Position numbers and translations under genes: made by a program. Positions 1 to 7,356 of a DNA stretch of 64,000 nt are shown in pieces. The DNA lies in NCBI RefSeq assembly GCF_000423665.1, contig NZ_KE384072.1, forward strand, positions 279,152 through 343,151, in the 5' to 3' direction. The notes below the pieces were generated by a model that was not told where the DNA came from, did no database searches, and saw nothing but the letters and a program-made list of their open reading frames with translations. The stretch comes from Solirubrobacter soli DSM 22325. Lineage in GTDB: Bacteria > Actinomycetota > Thermoleophilia > Solirubrobacterales > Solirubrobacteraceae. Position 1 is the stretch's first letter; each line of letters starts with the position of its first letter.

Positions 1-72
1 ACCCGGGCGCGCCGCTCCGCGCAGCCTCGCCGGCCAACCCGGGCGCGCCGCTCCGCGCAGCCTCGCCGGCCA
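1..72. repeat. 36-bp tandem repeat, two exact copies
   Basis: Bases 1-36 and 37-72 are identical. The unit is a multiple of three and encodes a 12-residue Ala/Gly/Ser repeat in the minus-strand reading frame. The array touches the window edge, so the true copy number is unknown. Confidence 0.9.
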
Positions 73-262
73 CCAGCGCGCCGCTCGCCATCGCCCGGGC
101 CACCGCCGCGTTGCCGATCGTCCGGCTCAGCCCCAGCACATGTGACGCGGTGACGCCACGGCCGGGGCTCGGGAGCGCGATCGGCGTGCCCGCCGCGGGT
201 GCGGCGACGGGGCCGACCGGCGCGGCAGGGGCTGGCTCGTGGACGTGACCCTCGTCCGGCAC
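1..262 (-). CDS. LQRxxGN-motif protein, N-terminal part (runs off window)
   Basis: Reading the minus strand from a GTG at 260-262 gives an open frame of 87 codons that continues past base 1. It starts MPDEGHVHE, has a Pro/Ala-rich stretch, then HVLGLSRTIGNAAVARAM. That segment matches the LQRSAGNAAVAR segments of the two proteins at 33.6-36.0 kb, an N-terminal motif known from DUF4157-type and other cargo proteins linked to extracellular contractile injection systems. After the motif come two exact copies of a 12-residue repeat (AGEAARSGAPGL). GAGAG lies about ten bases before the GTG. The C-terminal domain, and so the activity, is outside the window. Confidence 0.6.
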   Translation of the reverse strand, partial: MPDEGHVHEPAPAAPVGPVAAPAAGTPIALPSPGRGVTASHVLGLSRTIGNAAVARAMASGALVAGEAARSGAPGLAGEAARSGAPG

Positions 263-294
263 GCGGCGGAGTCTCTCACGCCACTCACAGCGAA

Positions 295-313
295 CGCAAG
301 CGAGACGCTTGCG
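295..313. promoter_or_regulatory. 8-3-8 inverted repeat between divergent genes
   Basis: CGCAAGCG, AGA, CGCTTGCG form a perfect inverted repeat in the space between the minus-strand gene starting at 262 and the plus-strand gene starting at 373. Position and symmetry fit an operator. No cognate regulator is evident nearby except the TetR gene at 1946, whose better candidate sites are at 862-898. Confidence 0.4.
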
Positions 314-372
314 CATGGATCAGCGCATTTCAGCTATTCAAACGATCTCCCTGGCGCGATTCGATGTGCGCC

Positions 373-858
373 ATGAACACGATCCGCACACTCAGCCTGA
401 TGGCCGCGGCGCTCACGATGGGGCTCGCGACCGGCGCCTTCGCCCTGTACGCCCACGCGATCATGCCGGGCCTCAAGAAGACCGACGATCGCACGTTCGT
501 CACGGCGTTCCAGTCGATCGACCGGGCGATCATCAACCCGTGGTTCATGCTCACCGCGTTCCTCGGTGCGCTCGCGTTCACGGTCGCCGCACTGGCCTTG
601 AACGTCGGACGGGACGCGCTGCCGTGGGTCGCGCTCGCGCTCGGCCTCTACGTCGTCGCCGTGATCATCACGTTCGCCGTCAACGTCCCGCTCAACGACG
701 CGATCAAGGCCGCCGGCGACGCCGATCCATCGGCCACGCGCGCCGCGTTCCACGAGACCCGCTGGGCCGCGTTCAACGTCGTCCGCACGCTGCTCTCCGC
801 CGGTGCGTCGGTCTCCCTGCTGTGGGCACTCGTGGTGCACGGACAATCCGTCGCTTGA
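373..858 (+). CDS. DUF1772 (anthrone oxygenase-like) membrane protein
   Basis: This 161-residue protein has about four hydrophobic segments and the DUF1772 pattern: an N-terminal GAFALYAHAIMPGLK helix, then FVTAFQSIDRAIINPWFM, and a late NVPLND followed by FHETRWAAFNVVRTL. Family members are small integral membrane proteins, some with anthrone-oxygenase-like activity; the substrate here is unknown. The start could also be an ATG at 364 (three residues longer). The frame is open upstream to 199, but that part is Arg-rich and not membrane-like. Its stop codon lies inside the -35 element of the next operon. Confidence 0.75.
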   Translation: MNTIRTLSLMAAALTMGLATGAFALYAHAIMPGLKKTDDRTFVTAFQSIDRAIINPWFMLTAFLGALAFTVAALALNVGRDALPWVALALGLYVVAVIITFAVNVPLNDAIKAAGDADPSATRAAFHETRWAAFNVVRTLLSAGASVSLLWALVVHGQSVA

Positions 859-898
859 CTTCCTAATGCCATTAGGTATTCTCCTAAGCACATTAGGA
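855..898 (+). promoter_or_regulatory. Promoter with two nested palindromic operators
   Basis: TTGACT (855-860) and TATTCT (877-882) are spaced by 16 bp. The spacer is filled by a perfect CCTAAT-GCC-ATTAGG palindrome (862-876). A second palindrome, TCCTAA-GCACA-TTAGGA (882-898), covers the -10 end and start-site region. The two centres are 21 bp apart, two helix turns, as expected for cooperative binding of a dimeric repressor. The block is strikingly AT-rich for this genome. The TetR encoded as third gene of the operon is the obvious candidate (inference). Confidence 0.7.
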
Positions 899-909
899 AA
901 GGAACCGCC

Positions 910-1596
910 GTGAAGACCACCACCGTCACCGAGAACATCACCCAGCTCACGCGAGCCCACTTCGTCAACGCGTTCCTCGTGCGCGAGGACGACGGGTTCA
1001 CGCTCGTCGACACCACCGTCGGTCGCGGCGCCGACAAGCTGATCGCCGCGGCGCGCGCGGCGGGCGGGCCGATCCGCCGCATCGCCCTCACCCACGGCCA
1101 CGGCGACCACGTCGGCTCGCTCGACGCCCTGCGCGAGCGGCTCGGCGGCGAGGTCGAGGTGCTGATGCCAGAGCTCGACGAGCAGATCCTCGCCGGCGAG
1201 ACGCAAGGCAAGTTCCCGGGCAGCTGGCCGACCGTCAACACCCGCGCCGACCGTCGTCTCGTCGCGGGCGACCGCGTCGGCAGCCTCGAGGTCGTCGCGA
1301 CCCCGGGCCACACGCCCGGCCACGTCGCGTACCTCGACACCCGCGACCGCGCGGTGATCGCCGGCGACACCTTCACCGCCTACGGGCGGCTGGTGCCCTC
1401 CGACCGCCTCCGCCTGCCGTTCCCGCTCGCGGCGAGCGCGACGTGGGACGGCGCCCAGGTCCTCACCTCCGCCCGCACCGTCCGCGAGCTCTCACCGTCG
1501 GTGCTGGTCGTCGGCCACGGCCCGGTCGTGCGCGACCCGCTGCCGCGGATCGACAAGGCGCTCGCGCTGGCGGGCGCGCCGGTGGCGGCGCGATGA
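910..1596 (+). CDS. MBL-fold metallo-hydrolase
   Basis: 228 residues of the metallo-beta-lactamase fold, beginning at a GTG preceded by AGGAAAGGAA. The zinc motif THGHGDHVG (HxHxDH) is at about residues 60-68, a second histidine lies in TPGHTPGHVAY, the bridging aspartate in IAGDTF, and a last histidine in VVGHGPV. Such enzymes hydrolyse thioesters, lactones and similar bonds; the substrate cannot be told. It is first gene of an operon with the repeat ORF (ATGA overlap) and TetR, so repression by that TetR is likely. Confidence 0.85.
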   Translation: MKTTTVTENITQLTRAHFVNAFLVREDDGFTLVDTTVGRGADKLIAAARAAGGPIRRIALTHGHGDHVGSLDALRERLGGEVEVLMPELDEQILAGETQGKFPGSWPTVNTRADRRLVAGDRVGSLEVVATPGHTPGHVAYLDTRDRAVIAGDTFTAYGRLVPSDRLRLPFPLAASATWDGAQVLTSARTVRELSPSVLVVGHGPVVRDPLPRIDKALALAGAPVAAR

Positions 1597-1946
1597 CGCG
1601 CGCGGGAGTGGCGGCGCCGCCCGCGGGGCAAGGCGGCGCGCTGACCCGCCCGGGGGCGGCGCCGCCCGCCGGGCAAGGCGGCGCGGCGACGCGCCCGGGC
1701 GCGGCGGTGTCGCCCGCAGGCGCGGCGACGCCACCCGCAGCCGCGGCGACGCCACCCGCAGACGCGACGACGCCACCCGCAGACGCCGCGACGCCACCCG
1801 CAGGCGCGGCGACGCCACCGGCAAGCGCGGCGACGCCACCCGCGGGCGCGACGCGGCCACCCGCAGGCGCGGCGACGCCACCCGCAGACGCGGCGACGCC
1901 ACCCGCAGGCGCGGCGCGCCCCCTCCCCACGACGGGGCGCCCCTGA
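1593..1946 (+). CDS. Ala/Pro/Thr-repeat low-complexity protein
   Basis: An open frame of 117 codons whose ATG overlaps the upstream stop (ATGA) and whose TGA overlaps the TetR ATG (TGATG), so a ribosome could pass through all three genes. The product is almost entirely seven-residue repeats of the type AATPPAG, encoded by 21-bp units, with no membrane segment or signal peptide. It may be a real disordered protein, or a repeat expansion between two genes that stayed open in this frame. I cannot assign a function. Confidence 0.4.
   Translation: MTRAGVAAPPAGQGGALTRPGAAPPAGQGGAATRPGAAVSPAGAATPPAAAATPPADATTPPADAATPPAGAATPPASAATPPAGATRPPAGAATPPADAATPPAGAARPLPTTGRP
1711..1918. repeat. 21-bp imperfect minisatellite
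   Basis: About nine diverged copies of a 21-bp GC-rich unit containing GACGCCACCCGCAG. Because the unit is a multiple of three, changes in copy number would leave the reading frame intact. Confidence 0.8.
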
Positions 1947-2491
1947 TGCCCCGCGCGGGGCTGGACGGCGACGCGGTCGTCTCCGCGGCCGCCGCGCTCG
2001 CGGACGCCGAAGGGCTCGAGGCGGTCACGCTCGCGAAGGTCGCGGCGCAGCTCGGGGTCAAGTCTCCCTCGCTGTATGTGCACGTGGACGGGCTGCCCGG
2101 GCTGCGCCGGCGGATCGCCGCGCGGGGCGCGCGGGAGCTGAGCACGCGACTGCAGGCCGCGGTCGCGGGACGCGCCGGAAGCGAAGCACTGGCGACGTTG
2201 GCGAACGCGTACCGCACCTACGCGCACGAGCACCCCGGTGTCTATGCGGCGATGCAACGCGCCGAGAACGTCGCCGACGACGAGGGCGCCGCGGTGCTGC
2301 TCGACGTCGTGTTCGCCGTGCTGCGCGGGTACGCGTTCGACGACGACGCCGCGATCCACGCCGCCCGCGTGGTCCGCTCGGCGCTGCACGGGTTCATCTC
2401 GCTCGAGGCGGGTGGCGGGTTCGGCATTCCGCTCGACCTCGACCAGAGCTTCAATCTGCTCGTCGCGACGCTCGATCGCGGGCTTCGCTGA
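1946..2491 (+). CDS. TetR/AcrR-family regulator
   Basis: 181 residues. The N-terminal helix-turn-helix covers about residues 10-50 (VTLAKVAAQLGVKSPSLYVHVDG), followed by a WHG-type ligand-binding domain (AYRTYAHEHPGVYAAM, and LHGFISLEAGGGFGIPLDLDQSF near the end). It is the last gene of the operon starting at 910 and probably binds the paired palindromes at 862-898, giving autoregulation. It overlaps the 3' end of the convergent CoA-transferase gene by 41 bp. Confidence 0.85.
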   Translation: MPRAGLDGDAVVSAAAALADAEGLEAVTLAKVAAQLGVKSPSLYVHVDGLPGLRRRIAARGARELSTRLQAAVAGRAGSEALATLANAYRTYAHEHPGVYAAMQRAENVADDEGAAVLLDVVFAVLRGYAFDDDAAIHAARVVRSALHGFISLEAGGGFGIPLDLDQSFNLLVATLDRGLR

Positions 2492-3611
2492 GCAGCGCGT
2501 CGGTGTGCTCGCCGCGGAACGGCCCGCGGGTCGGCGGGACCGGCGCGCCGGGGACGCGCAGCGGGCTGGCGATGTGCCGGACGGTGCCGAGGACGGGGTG
2601 CTCGACCTCGACGATGCCGGCGCGGGCCGCGACCTGCGGGTCCGCGAGCGCGGCCGCGACGTCGTTGACCGGCTGCGCCGGCACGCCCGCCTCGCGCAGC
2701 GCGCGCACCCATTCGTCGGTCGGCCGCTTGCGGAACTCCGCCGCGAGCTCGGAGACCACGGCGTCGCGGTGCACGCGCCGGTCCTCGAACGTCGCGAAGC
2801 GGGCGAGGTCGCCGCGCCCGAGGACCTCGAGCAAGCGCTCCCAGAACTTCTGCTTCGCGCACGCGAGCATCAACCAGCCATCGGCGGTCTCGAACCCCTG
2901 GAACGGCACGATCGACTGATGCGCCGAGTTCGCCAGCCGCTCGGGCTCGTAGCCGCGGCTGGCCACCCACGTGCCCTGGTACGTGAGCAGGGCGAGCGCG
3001 GTCTCGAACAGCGAGAGGTCGCAGTCCCCGCCGACGCCCTCGCGCCGCGCGCGCCAGACCGCCGCGACGATCGCCAGGGCGGCGACGTACCCGCCCGCGA
3101 AGTCGACGAGTGACAGGCCGCTCTTGGTCGGTGGCTCGTCCGGGCCGCCGGTGAGGCTCATCCAGCCCGCGAGGCCTTGGACCACGTAGTCGTACGCACC
3201 CTCGTCGCGGCGCGGTCCGGTGTTCCCGTAGCCGCTCAGCGAGCAGCACACGATCGCCGGGTTGATGTCATTGAGTGAGGCGTAGGTGAGGCCGAGCTTG
3301 TCGGCGCCATCGCCGCGCAGGTTGGAGAAGATGGCGTCGGCGCCGCGGACGAGCGTGTTGAACGCGTCGCGTCCGTCGGGATCGCGCAGGTCGAGCGAGA
3401 CGCTCTTCTTGCCGCGGTTGAACGTCTCGAAGAACAGCGAGTCCTCGCCCTCCTGATAGGGCGGGACGGAGCGGGAGACGTCGCCGCCGGACGCCGGATC
3501 CTCGATCTTGATGACCTCGGCGCCGAGGTCCGCGAGCTGCATCGTGCCGAACGGCCCGGCACCGAACTGCTCGACGGCGACGATCCTGAGGTCGGCGAGA
3601 GGCGCATTCAT
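2451..3611 (-). CDS. CaiB/BaiF family CoA transferase
   Basis: 386 residues from ATG at 3609-3611 (MNAPLADLRIVAVEQF). Class III CoA-transferase features are the N-terminal GPFGTMQLADLGAEVIKIED, the GKKSVSLDL segment, GYGNTGP, and the catalytic aspartate in GLSLVDFAGG. Family enzymes move CoA between carboxylic acids and acyl-CoA donors through an acyl-aspartyl intermediate. Full length for the family. The frame continues to 3725 but the added region is not family-like. The acid used is unknown. Confidence 0.88.
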   Translation of the reverse strand: MNAPLADLRIVAVEQFGAGPFGTMQLADLGAEVIKIEDPASGGDVSRSVPPYQEGEDSLFFETFNRGKKSVSLDLRDPDGRDAFNTLVRGADAIFSNLRGDGADKLGLTYASLNDINPAIVCCSLSGYGNTGPRRDEGAYDYVVQGLAGWMSLTGGPDEPPTKSGLSLVDFAGGYVAALAIVAAVWRARREGVGGDCDLSLFETALALLTYQGTWVASRGYEPERLANSAHQSIVPFQGFETADGWLMLACAKQKFWERLLEVLGRGDLARFATFEDRRVHRDAVVSELAAEFRKRPTDEWVRALREAGVPAQPVNDVAAALADPQVAARAGIVEVEHPVLGTVRHIASPLRVPGAPVPPTRGPFRGEHTDALLSEARDRASRRAD

Positions 3612-3683
3612 GTCCGGGAGTCTTCCCGATCTCTTACGTTCCTTCGGTGGTTCTCTTAGGCTGCTGACCGACGCTTGTGGGCG

Positions 3684-4091
3684 ATGGACTCCGCGATCAC
3701 CCCCGCCGAGCGCAATCGCGCGCACGCCCGCGTGGGCGTCGGCGCCGGCGCCGCGTTCGTCGCCTTGCTGCTCGTGCTGATCGCGACGCGCGGAGCGGCC
3801 GTCGCCGACCCGGGCGTCCCGACCACCGCACCCGCACCGACGGCCCAGCCGCAGCAGACGCAGCCCGACCCCGGGTTCCGCCCGCGGCGTGACGGTGGCT
3901 TCGGCCGCCGCGGCGGCGGCCGTCCCGGCTACGGCGGTGACCAGGCGCCCGACGGCGGCTTCGGCGGCCAGGCGCCGGACGACGGCTTCGGCGGGCAGGC
4001 GCCCGACAGCGGCGGCTTCGCCCCCGGCGGCGGGCAGAGCGTTCCCGCGCCCGATCAGACGGTCCCCGACAGCGGAGGCACCACGACATGA
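3684..4091 (+). CDS. Small membrane-anchored Gly/Gln-rich repeat protein
   Basis: 135 residues from ATG 3684. A single hydrophobic helix (about residues 19-38, AAFVALLLVLIATRG) is followed by a Pro/Gln linker and an extracytoplasmic tail with repeated GGFGGQAPD units. It overlaps the next membrane protein by ATGA and precedes the ApbE/flavocytochrome genes, so it may be an accessory of that electron-transfer module (inference). No family is recognised. Confidence 0.6.
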   Translation: MDSAITPAERNRAHARVGVGAGAAFVALLLVLIATRGAAVADPGVPTTAPAPTAQPQQTQPDPGFRPRRDGGFGRRGGGRPGYGGDQAPDGGFGGQAPDDGFGGQAPDSGGFAPGGGQSVPAPDQTVPDSGGTTT

Positions 4092-4483
4092 GCACCGCCG
4101 CCACCGCCGCGCTCCTCGTCGCGATCGGGCTGCTCGTCCTCGCCGCGGCGGCCTGCGCCGTGCAGATGACGCCGGTGAAGGACGCCCGACTGCGGCGCCT
4201 CGCCCGCCTCTACCTCGACCCGCTGAGCACCTGGTGCCTGGCGGCGATCGTCGTCCACGCGCTGACCACGGTCGCCGCGGGGGACGTAGTCGCGCTCAAG
4301 CTCGTCCTGCCGATCGGCATCGGCGTCGCGGCGTTCCTGCTGCGCTGGGCCGATGAGCCGCACGAGCCCGCGCCGGCCGCCGCGGCCACGCCCGCCGCCG
4401 ACGACCCCGTCGCCGCCGTCCCGCCGCGCCCCGCCGCGCCCGTGCGCCCCACCACGGGGTCGCTCTGGTCGCGCCAGGCCTGA
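4088..4483 (+). CDS. Small multi-pass membrane protein, unknown
   Basis: 131 residues with about three hydrophobic helices (residues 5-25, 45-66 and 68-86) and a Pro/Ala-rich C-terminal tail that is probably cytoplasmic. One histidine (VVHALTTV) lies in a membrane segment. It is translationally coupled to the preceding gene and lies 65 bp before apbE. I do not recognise a family. Confidence 0.6.
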   Translation: MSTAATAALLVAIGLLVLAAAACAVQMTPVKDARLRRLARLYLDPLSTWCLAAIVVHALTTVAAGDVVALKLVLPIGIGVAAFLLRWADEPHEPAPAAAATPAADDPVAAVPPRPAAPVRPTTGSLWSRQA

Positions 4484-4490
4484 CGCTCCC

Positions 4491-4509
4491 AGGAACCTCC
4501 CAGGTTCCT
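4491..4509. promoter_or_regulatory. Perfect 8-3-8 inverted repeat before apbE
   Basis: AGGAACCT, CCC, AGGTTCCT sits between the stop at 4483 and the apbE start at 4549. There is no T-run after it, so an operator for the apbE-flavocytochrome operon is more likely than a terminator. No -10/-35 pair is convincing. Confidence 0.5.
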
Positions 4510-4548
4510 CTGATCGGGTCCTGACAGAACAACCCGAGACTCAAGGTC

Positions 4549-5286
4549 ATGGTCGCGATTTCCTCACGAGACGTGCGCGTGGAGCGCGTCATGGGCACGG
4601 TGGTCTCCCTCGACATGCGCGCGGGCTCCCACGAGGGCGTAGCCGACGCCATGCAGTGGCTGCACGAGGCCGATCGCCGCTTCAGCACGTATCGCGCCGA
4701 CAGTGACATCGCCCGCCTCGAGCGCGGCGAGCTCCTGCCGTGTGACGCCGACGACGACGTGCGCTGGGTCCTCGACCGCTGCGCCGCGCTCCGCGAGGAG
4801 ACCGGCGGGTTCTTCGACATCCGCGCGACCGGCCGCCTGGACCCGTCCGCGCTCGTGAAGGGCTGGGCCACCCAGCGCGCCGCCGACATCCTCGACGCCG
4901 GCGGCCTGACCGACTACTGCCTGACGGTCGGCGGCGACGTCATCGCCCGCGGCGGACCGTGGAGGGTCGGCATCCAGCACCCGCTCGACCGCGACGCGAT
5001 CGCCGCTCGCGTCCTCGCCGGCGACCTCGCGATCGCGACCTCCGGCACCTACGAGCGCGGCGAGCACATCCGCGCCCCGCACGGCACCCCCACGGGCGTG
5101 CTCTCCGTGACCGTCACCGGACCGGACCTCGGCACGGCCGACGCCTACAGCACCGCGGCGTTCGCGATGGGCATCGCCGGCCCACAGTGGACCCTCGGCC
5201 TCGTCGGCTACGAGGCCCTGACGATCCTCGCCGACGGCACGGTCCTGCAGACCCCCGGCTTCCCGCTGCTGGAGGATGACGAGTGA
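4549..5286 (+). CDS. apbE: FAD:protein FMN transferase (ApbE)
   Basis: 245 residues. ApbE attaches FMN by a phosphoester bond to Thr/Ser of target proteins outside the cytoplasm. Family motifs are present: VMGTVVSLDM near the start, FSTYRADSDIARLE, the DPSALVKGWA segment, GGDVIARGG, ATSGTYERG and a late AYSTAAFAMG. It is somewhat shorter than typical ApbE and shows no clear lipoprotein signal. It overlaps the flavocytochrome gene by 4 bp, and the FMN-binding protein downstream is its probable substrate. Confidence 0.9.
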   Translation: MVAISSRDVRVERVMGTVVSLDMRAGSHEGVADAMQWLHEADRRFSTYRADSDIARLERGELLPCDADDDVRWVLDRCAALREETGGFFDIRATGRLDPSALVKGWATQRAADILDAGGLTDYCLTVGGDVIARGGPWRVGIQHPLDRDAIAARVLAGDLAIATSGTYERGEHIRAPHGTPTGVLSVTVTGPDLGTADAYSTAAFAMGIAGPQWTLGLVGYEALTILADGTVLQTPGFPLLEDDE

Positions 5287-6860
5287 GCGGCTCCCTGTGG
5301 GCCGGCCCGCGCCCCGTGGAGCCGCGCGGCGTCGGCGAGGACGACGCCGCCGGGCGGGACCGCCCGCGCGCCGCAACCCCGCGGGCCACGCCCCCGCGCG
5401 CGGCGACCGCGCGCGACACGGCCCCGCGCGCCGCAACCCCGCGACCCACGCCGCGGCGGGCCACGACGGCGCCGGCCGCCGTCGCCCTGCCCGCCGGCGC
5501 GCATGTCGGCGCCCCGCGCCTCACCCGCGTGCGCCGTGTGCGGCGGCGCCTGCCCGCTCGTCCGCGGCCGCTCGTCGTCGACGCCCTCGCGGCGCTGGCC
5601 GGCCTCGGGCTCGGCATCACGCTCGCGCTCGGGGTCTCCGCCGAGAGCGCCGGGTCGCTGCGCGCCGACGGTGGCATCGCCACGGCCGCGGGGCGTCTCA
5701 CCGGGTTGGCCGCCGCGTACGGCATGATCGTCGTGGTCGTGCTGGTCGCCCGCTGCGGGCCGCTCGAGCGAGCGGTCGGCCAGGACCGGCTCGTGCGGTG
5801 GCATCGCAGGCTCGGGCCGTGGCCGCTCTACCTCCTGACCGCACACGCCGCGCTGATCACCGTCGGCTACGCGCAGGCCGCGCACGACGGTGTCCTGCAT
5901 CAGTTCGGGCAGCTGGTGTGGACCTATCCGGGCATCCTCGCGGCGACCGTCGCGTCCGCGCTGCTGATCGCCGCCGGTGTCACCTCGTACCGCCTCGCCC
6001 GCCGCCGCATGGCGCACGAGACCTGGTGGGCGGTCCATCTCTACACCTACCTGGCGCTCTTCCTCGCGTTCTCGCACCAGGTCGACACCGGCGCCTCGTT
6101 CGTCGGCCACCCGTGGGCGAAGACGTGGTGGACCGCACTGTGGATCAGCACGCTCGCGCTCGTCGTCGCGTACCGGATCGTGCTGCCGGTGTGGCGCTCG
6201 ATCCGCCACCGCGTCACCGTCGAGTCGGTCGAGCCTGAGGGCCCGGACACCTACTCGGTGACACTCCGAGGGCGCCGGCTCCACCTGCTCCCGGTCGCCG
6301 GCGGCCAGTTCCTCCAGTGGCGATTCCTGCGCTGGGGGCTGTGGTGGCAGGCGCACCCGTACTCGCTCTCCGCCGCGCCCACCGGCTCGCGCCTGCGGAT
6401 CACGGTCAAGAACCTCGGCGACCACAGCGCCGCGCTGGCGGCGATGGCGCCGGGAACGCGGGTCGCCATCGAGGGTCCATACGGCGCGTTCACCGCCGAC
6501 CGCCGAACGAACGACCGCGTCCTGCTCGTCGGCGCGGGCGTCGGGATCACGCCGATCCGCGCCCTGCTGGAGGAGCTGCCGGAGACCGCCGACGTCGTCG
6601 TGATCCTGCGCGGCTCGCGGCGCGAGGATCTGGTCCTGCGCGACGAGATCGCGGCCCTCGTCGCGCACCGCGGCGGCCGGTTGCTCGAGCTCGTCGGACC
6701 GCGGGAGCGGGTGCGGCTCGACGCCGCGATCGATTCCAACGCCCGGGGCCGCGACGTCTACGTCTGCGGCCCCGACGGCTTCACCGCCGCCGTCGTCGCA
6801 ACCGCCACCGACGCCGGTGTCACCCCCGATCGAATCCACTACGAGAGCTTCACCGTCTGA
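5283..6860 (+). CDS. Ferric-reductase-like flavocytochrome b oxidoreductase
   Basis: 525 residues from a GTG overlapping the apbE stop. Residues 1-95 are a disordered Arg/Ala/Thr/Pro repeat. About six membrane helices follow, with likely haem-ligand histidines in VRWHRRLG, LTAHAAL, VHLYTYL and FSHQVDTG. The C-terminal half is a ferredoxin-NADP reductase-type module with FAD contact HPYSLSAAP, NAD(P) motif GAGVGITPIRALL and YVCGPDGF. It likely takes electrons from cytoplasmic NAD(P)H through FAD and haem to the flavinylated partner outside the membrane. Confidence 0.88.
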   Translation: MSGSLWAGPRPVEPRGVGEDDAAGRDRPRAATPRATPPRAATARDTAPRAATPRPTPRRATTAPAAVALPAGAHVGAPRLTRVRRVRRRLPARPRPLVVDALAALAGLGLGITLALGVSAESAGSLRADGGIATAAGRLTGLAAAYGMIVVVVLVARCGPLERAVGQDRLVRWHRRLGPWPLYLLTAHAALITVGYAQAAHDGVLHQFGQLVWTYPGILAATVASALLIAAGVTSYRLARRRMAHETWWAVHLYTYLALFLAFSHQVDTGASFVGHPWAKTWWTALWISTLALVVAYRIVLPVWRSIRHRVTVESVEPEGPDTYSVTLRGRRLHLLPVAGGQFLQWRFLRWGLWWQAHPYSLSAAPTGSRLRITVKNLGDHSAALAAMAPGTRVAIEGPYGAFTADRRTNDRVLLVGAGVGITPIRALLEELPETADVVVILRGSRREDLVLRDEIAALVAHRGGRLLELVGPRERVRLDAAIDSNARGRDVYVCGPDGFTAAVVATATDAGVTPDRIHYESFTV

Positions 6861-6861
6861 C

Positions 6862-7356
6862 ATGCGCCGATCCCCCATCATCCTGACCGCGACCGCCGCC
6901 GGCCTCGCCGCAGTGCTCGGCTTCGACGCCCACCAGCCCGCGCTGCCGACCGCGTCGGCATCCGCGACCCCGGCGCCCGCCGACCCGCCGGCGTCGTCGA
7001 GCGGCAGCACCCGCACCGCCACCGGCGATGCCATCGATACCCGCTACGGCGCGGCCCAGGTGAAAGTCACGATCTCCGGCGGCAAGATCACCGACGTCCA
7101 AGCGCTGCAACTGCAAGGGAACGATCCGAAGTCCGTGCAGATCTCGAGCTCGGCCGAGCCGCAGCTGCGCGCCAGCGCACTCGCCAAGCAGAGCGCGGCG
7201 ATCGACGCCGTCAGCGGCGCGACGATCACGAGCGCCAGCTACGAGGCCTCGCTGCAATCGGCGCTCGACAAGCTCGGCTTCAAAGCCCCCGACGGCTCGC
7301 GAGGATCCTCGACGATCCCCGATGTCGAGGAGCATCACGACGGTCCGTTCGGCTGA
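6862..7356 (+). CDS. Secreted FMN-binding domain protein
   Basis: 164 residues with an N-terminal signal or anchor helix (SPIILTATAAGLAAVLGF), a Ser/Thr/Pro linker, then an FMN-binding domain (about residues 52-142). DTRYGAAQVKVTISGGKITD and the flavinylation motif SGATITSASY are as in NqrC/RnfG-type domains, where Thr carries FMN added by ApbE. It starts two bases after the flavocytochrome stop. Its 3' end overlaps the convergent MFS gene by 77 bp. Confidence 0.88.
   Translation: MRRSPIILTATAAGLAAVLGFDAHQPALPTASASATPAPADPPASSSGSTRTATGDAIDTRYGAAQVKVTISGGKITDVQALQLQGNDPKSVQISSSAEPQLRASALAKQSAAIDAVSGATITSASYEASLQSALDKLGFKAPDGSRGSSTIPDVEEHHDGPFG

Noticed and set aside
5208..7034. 608-codon minus-strand open frame opposite apbE and the flavocytochrome
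   Set aside because: Arg/Asp/Gly-rich product with no domain; it is the antisense shadow of genuine plus-strand genes in GC-rich DNA.
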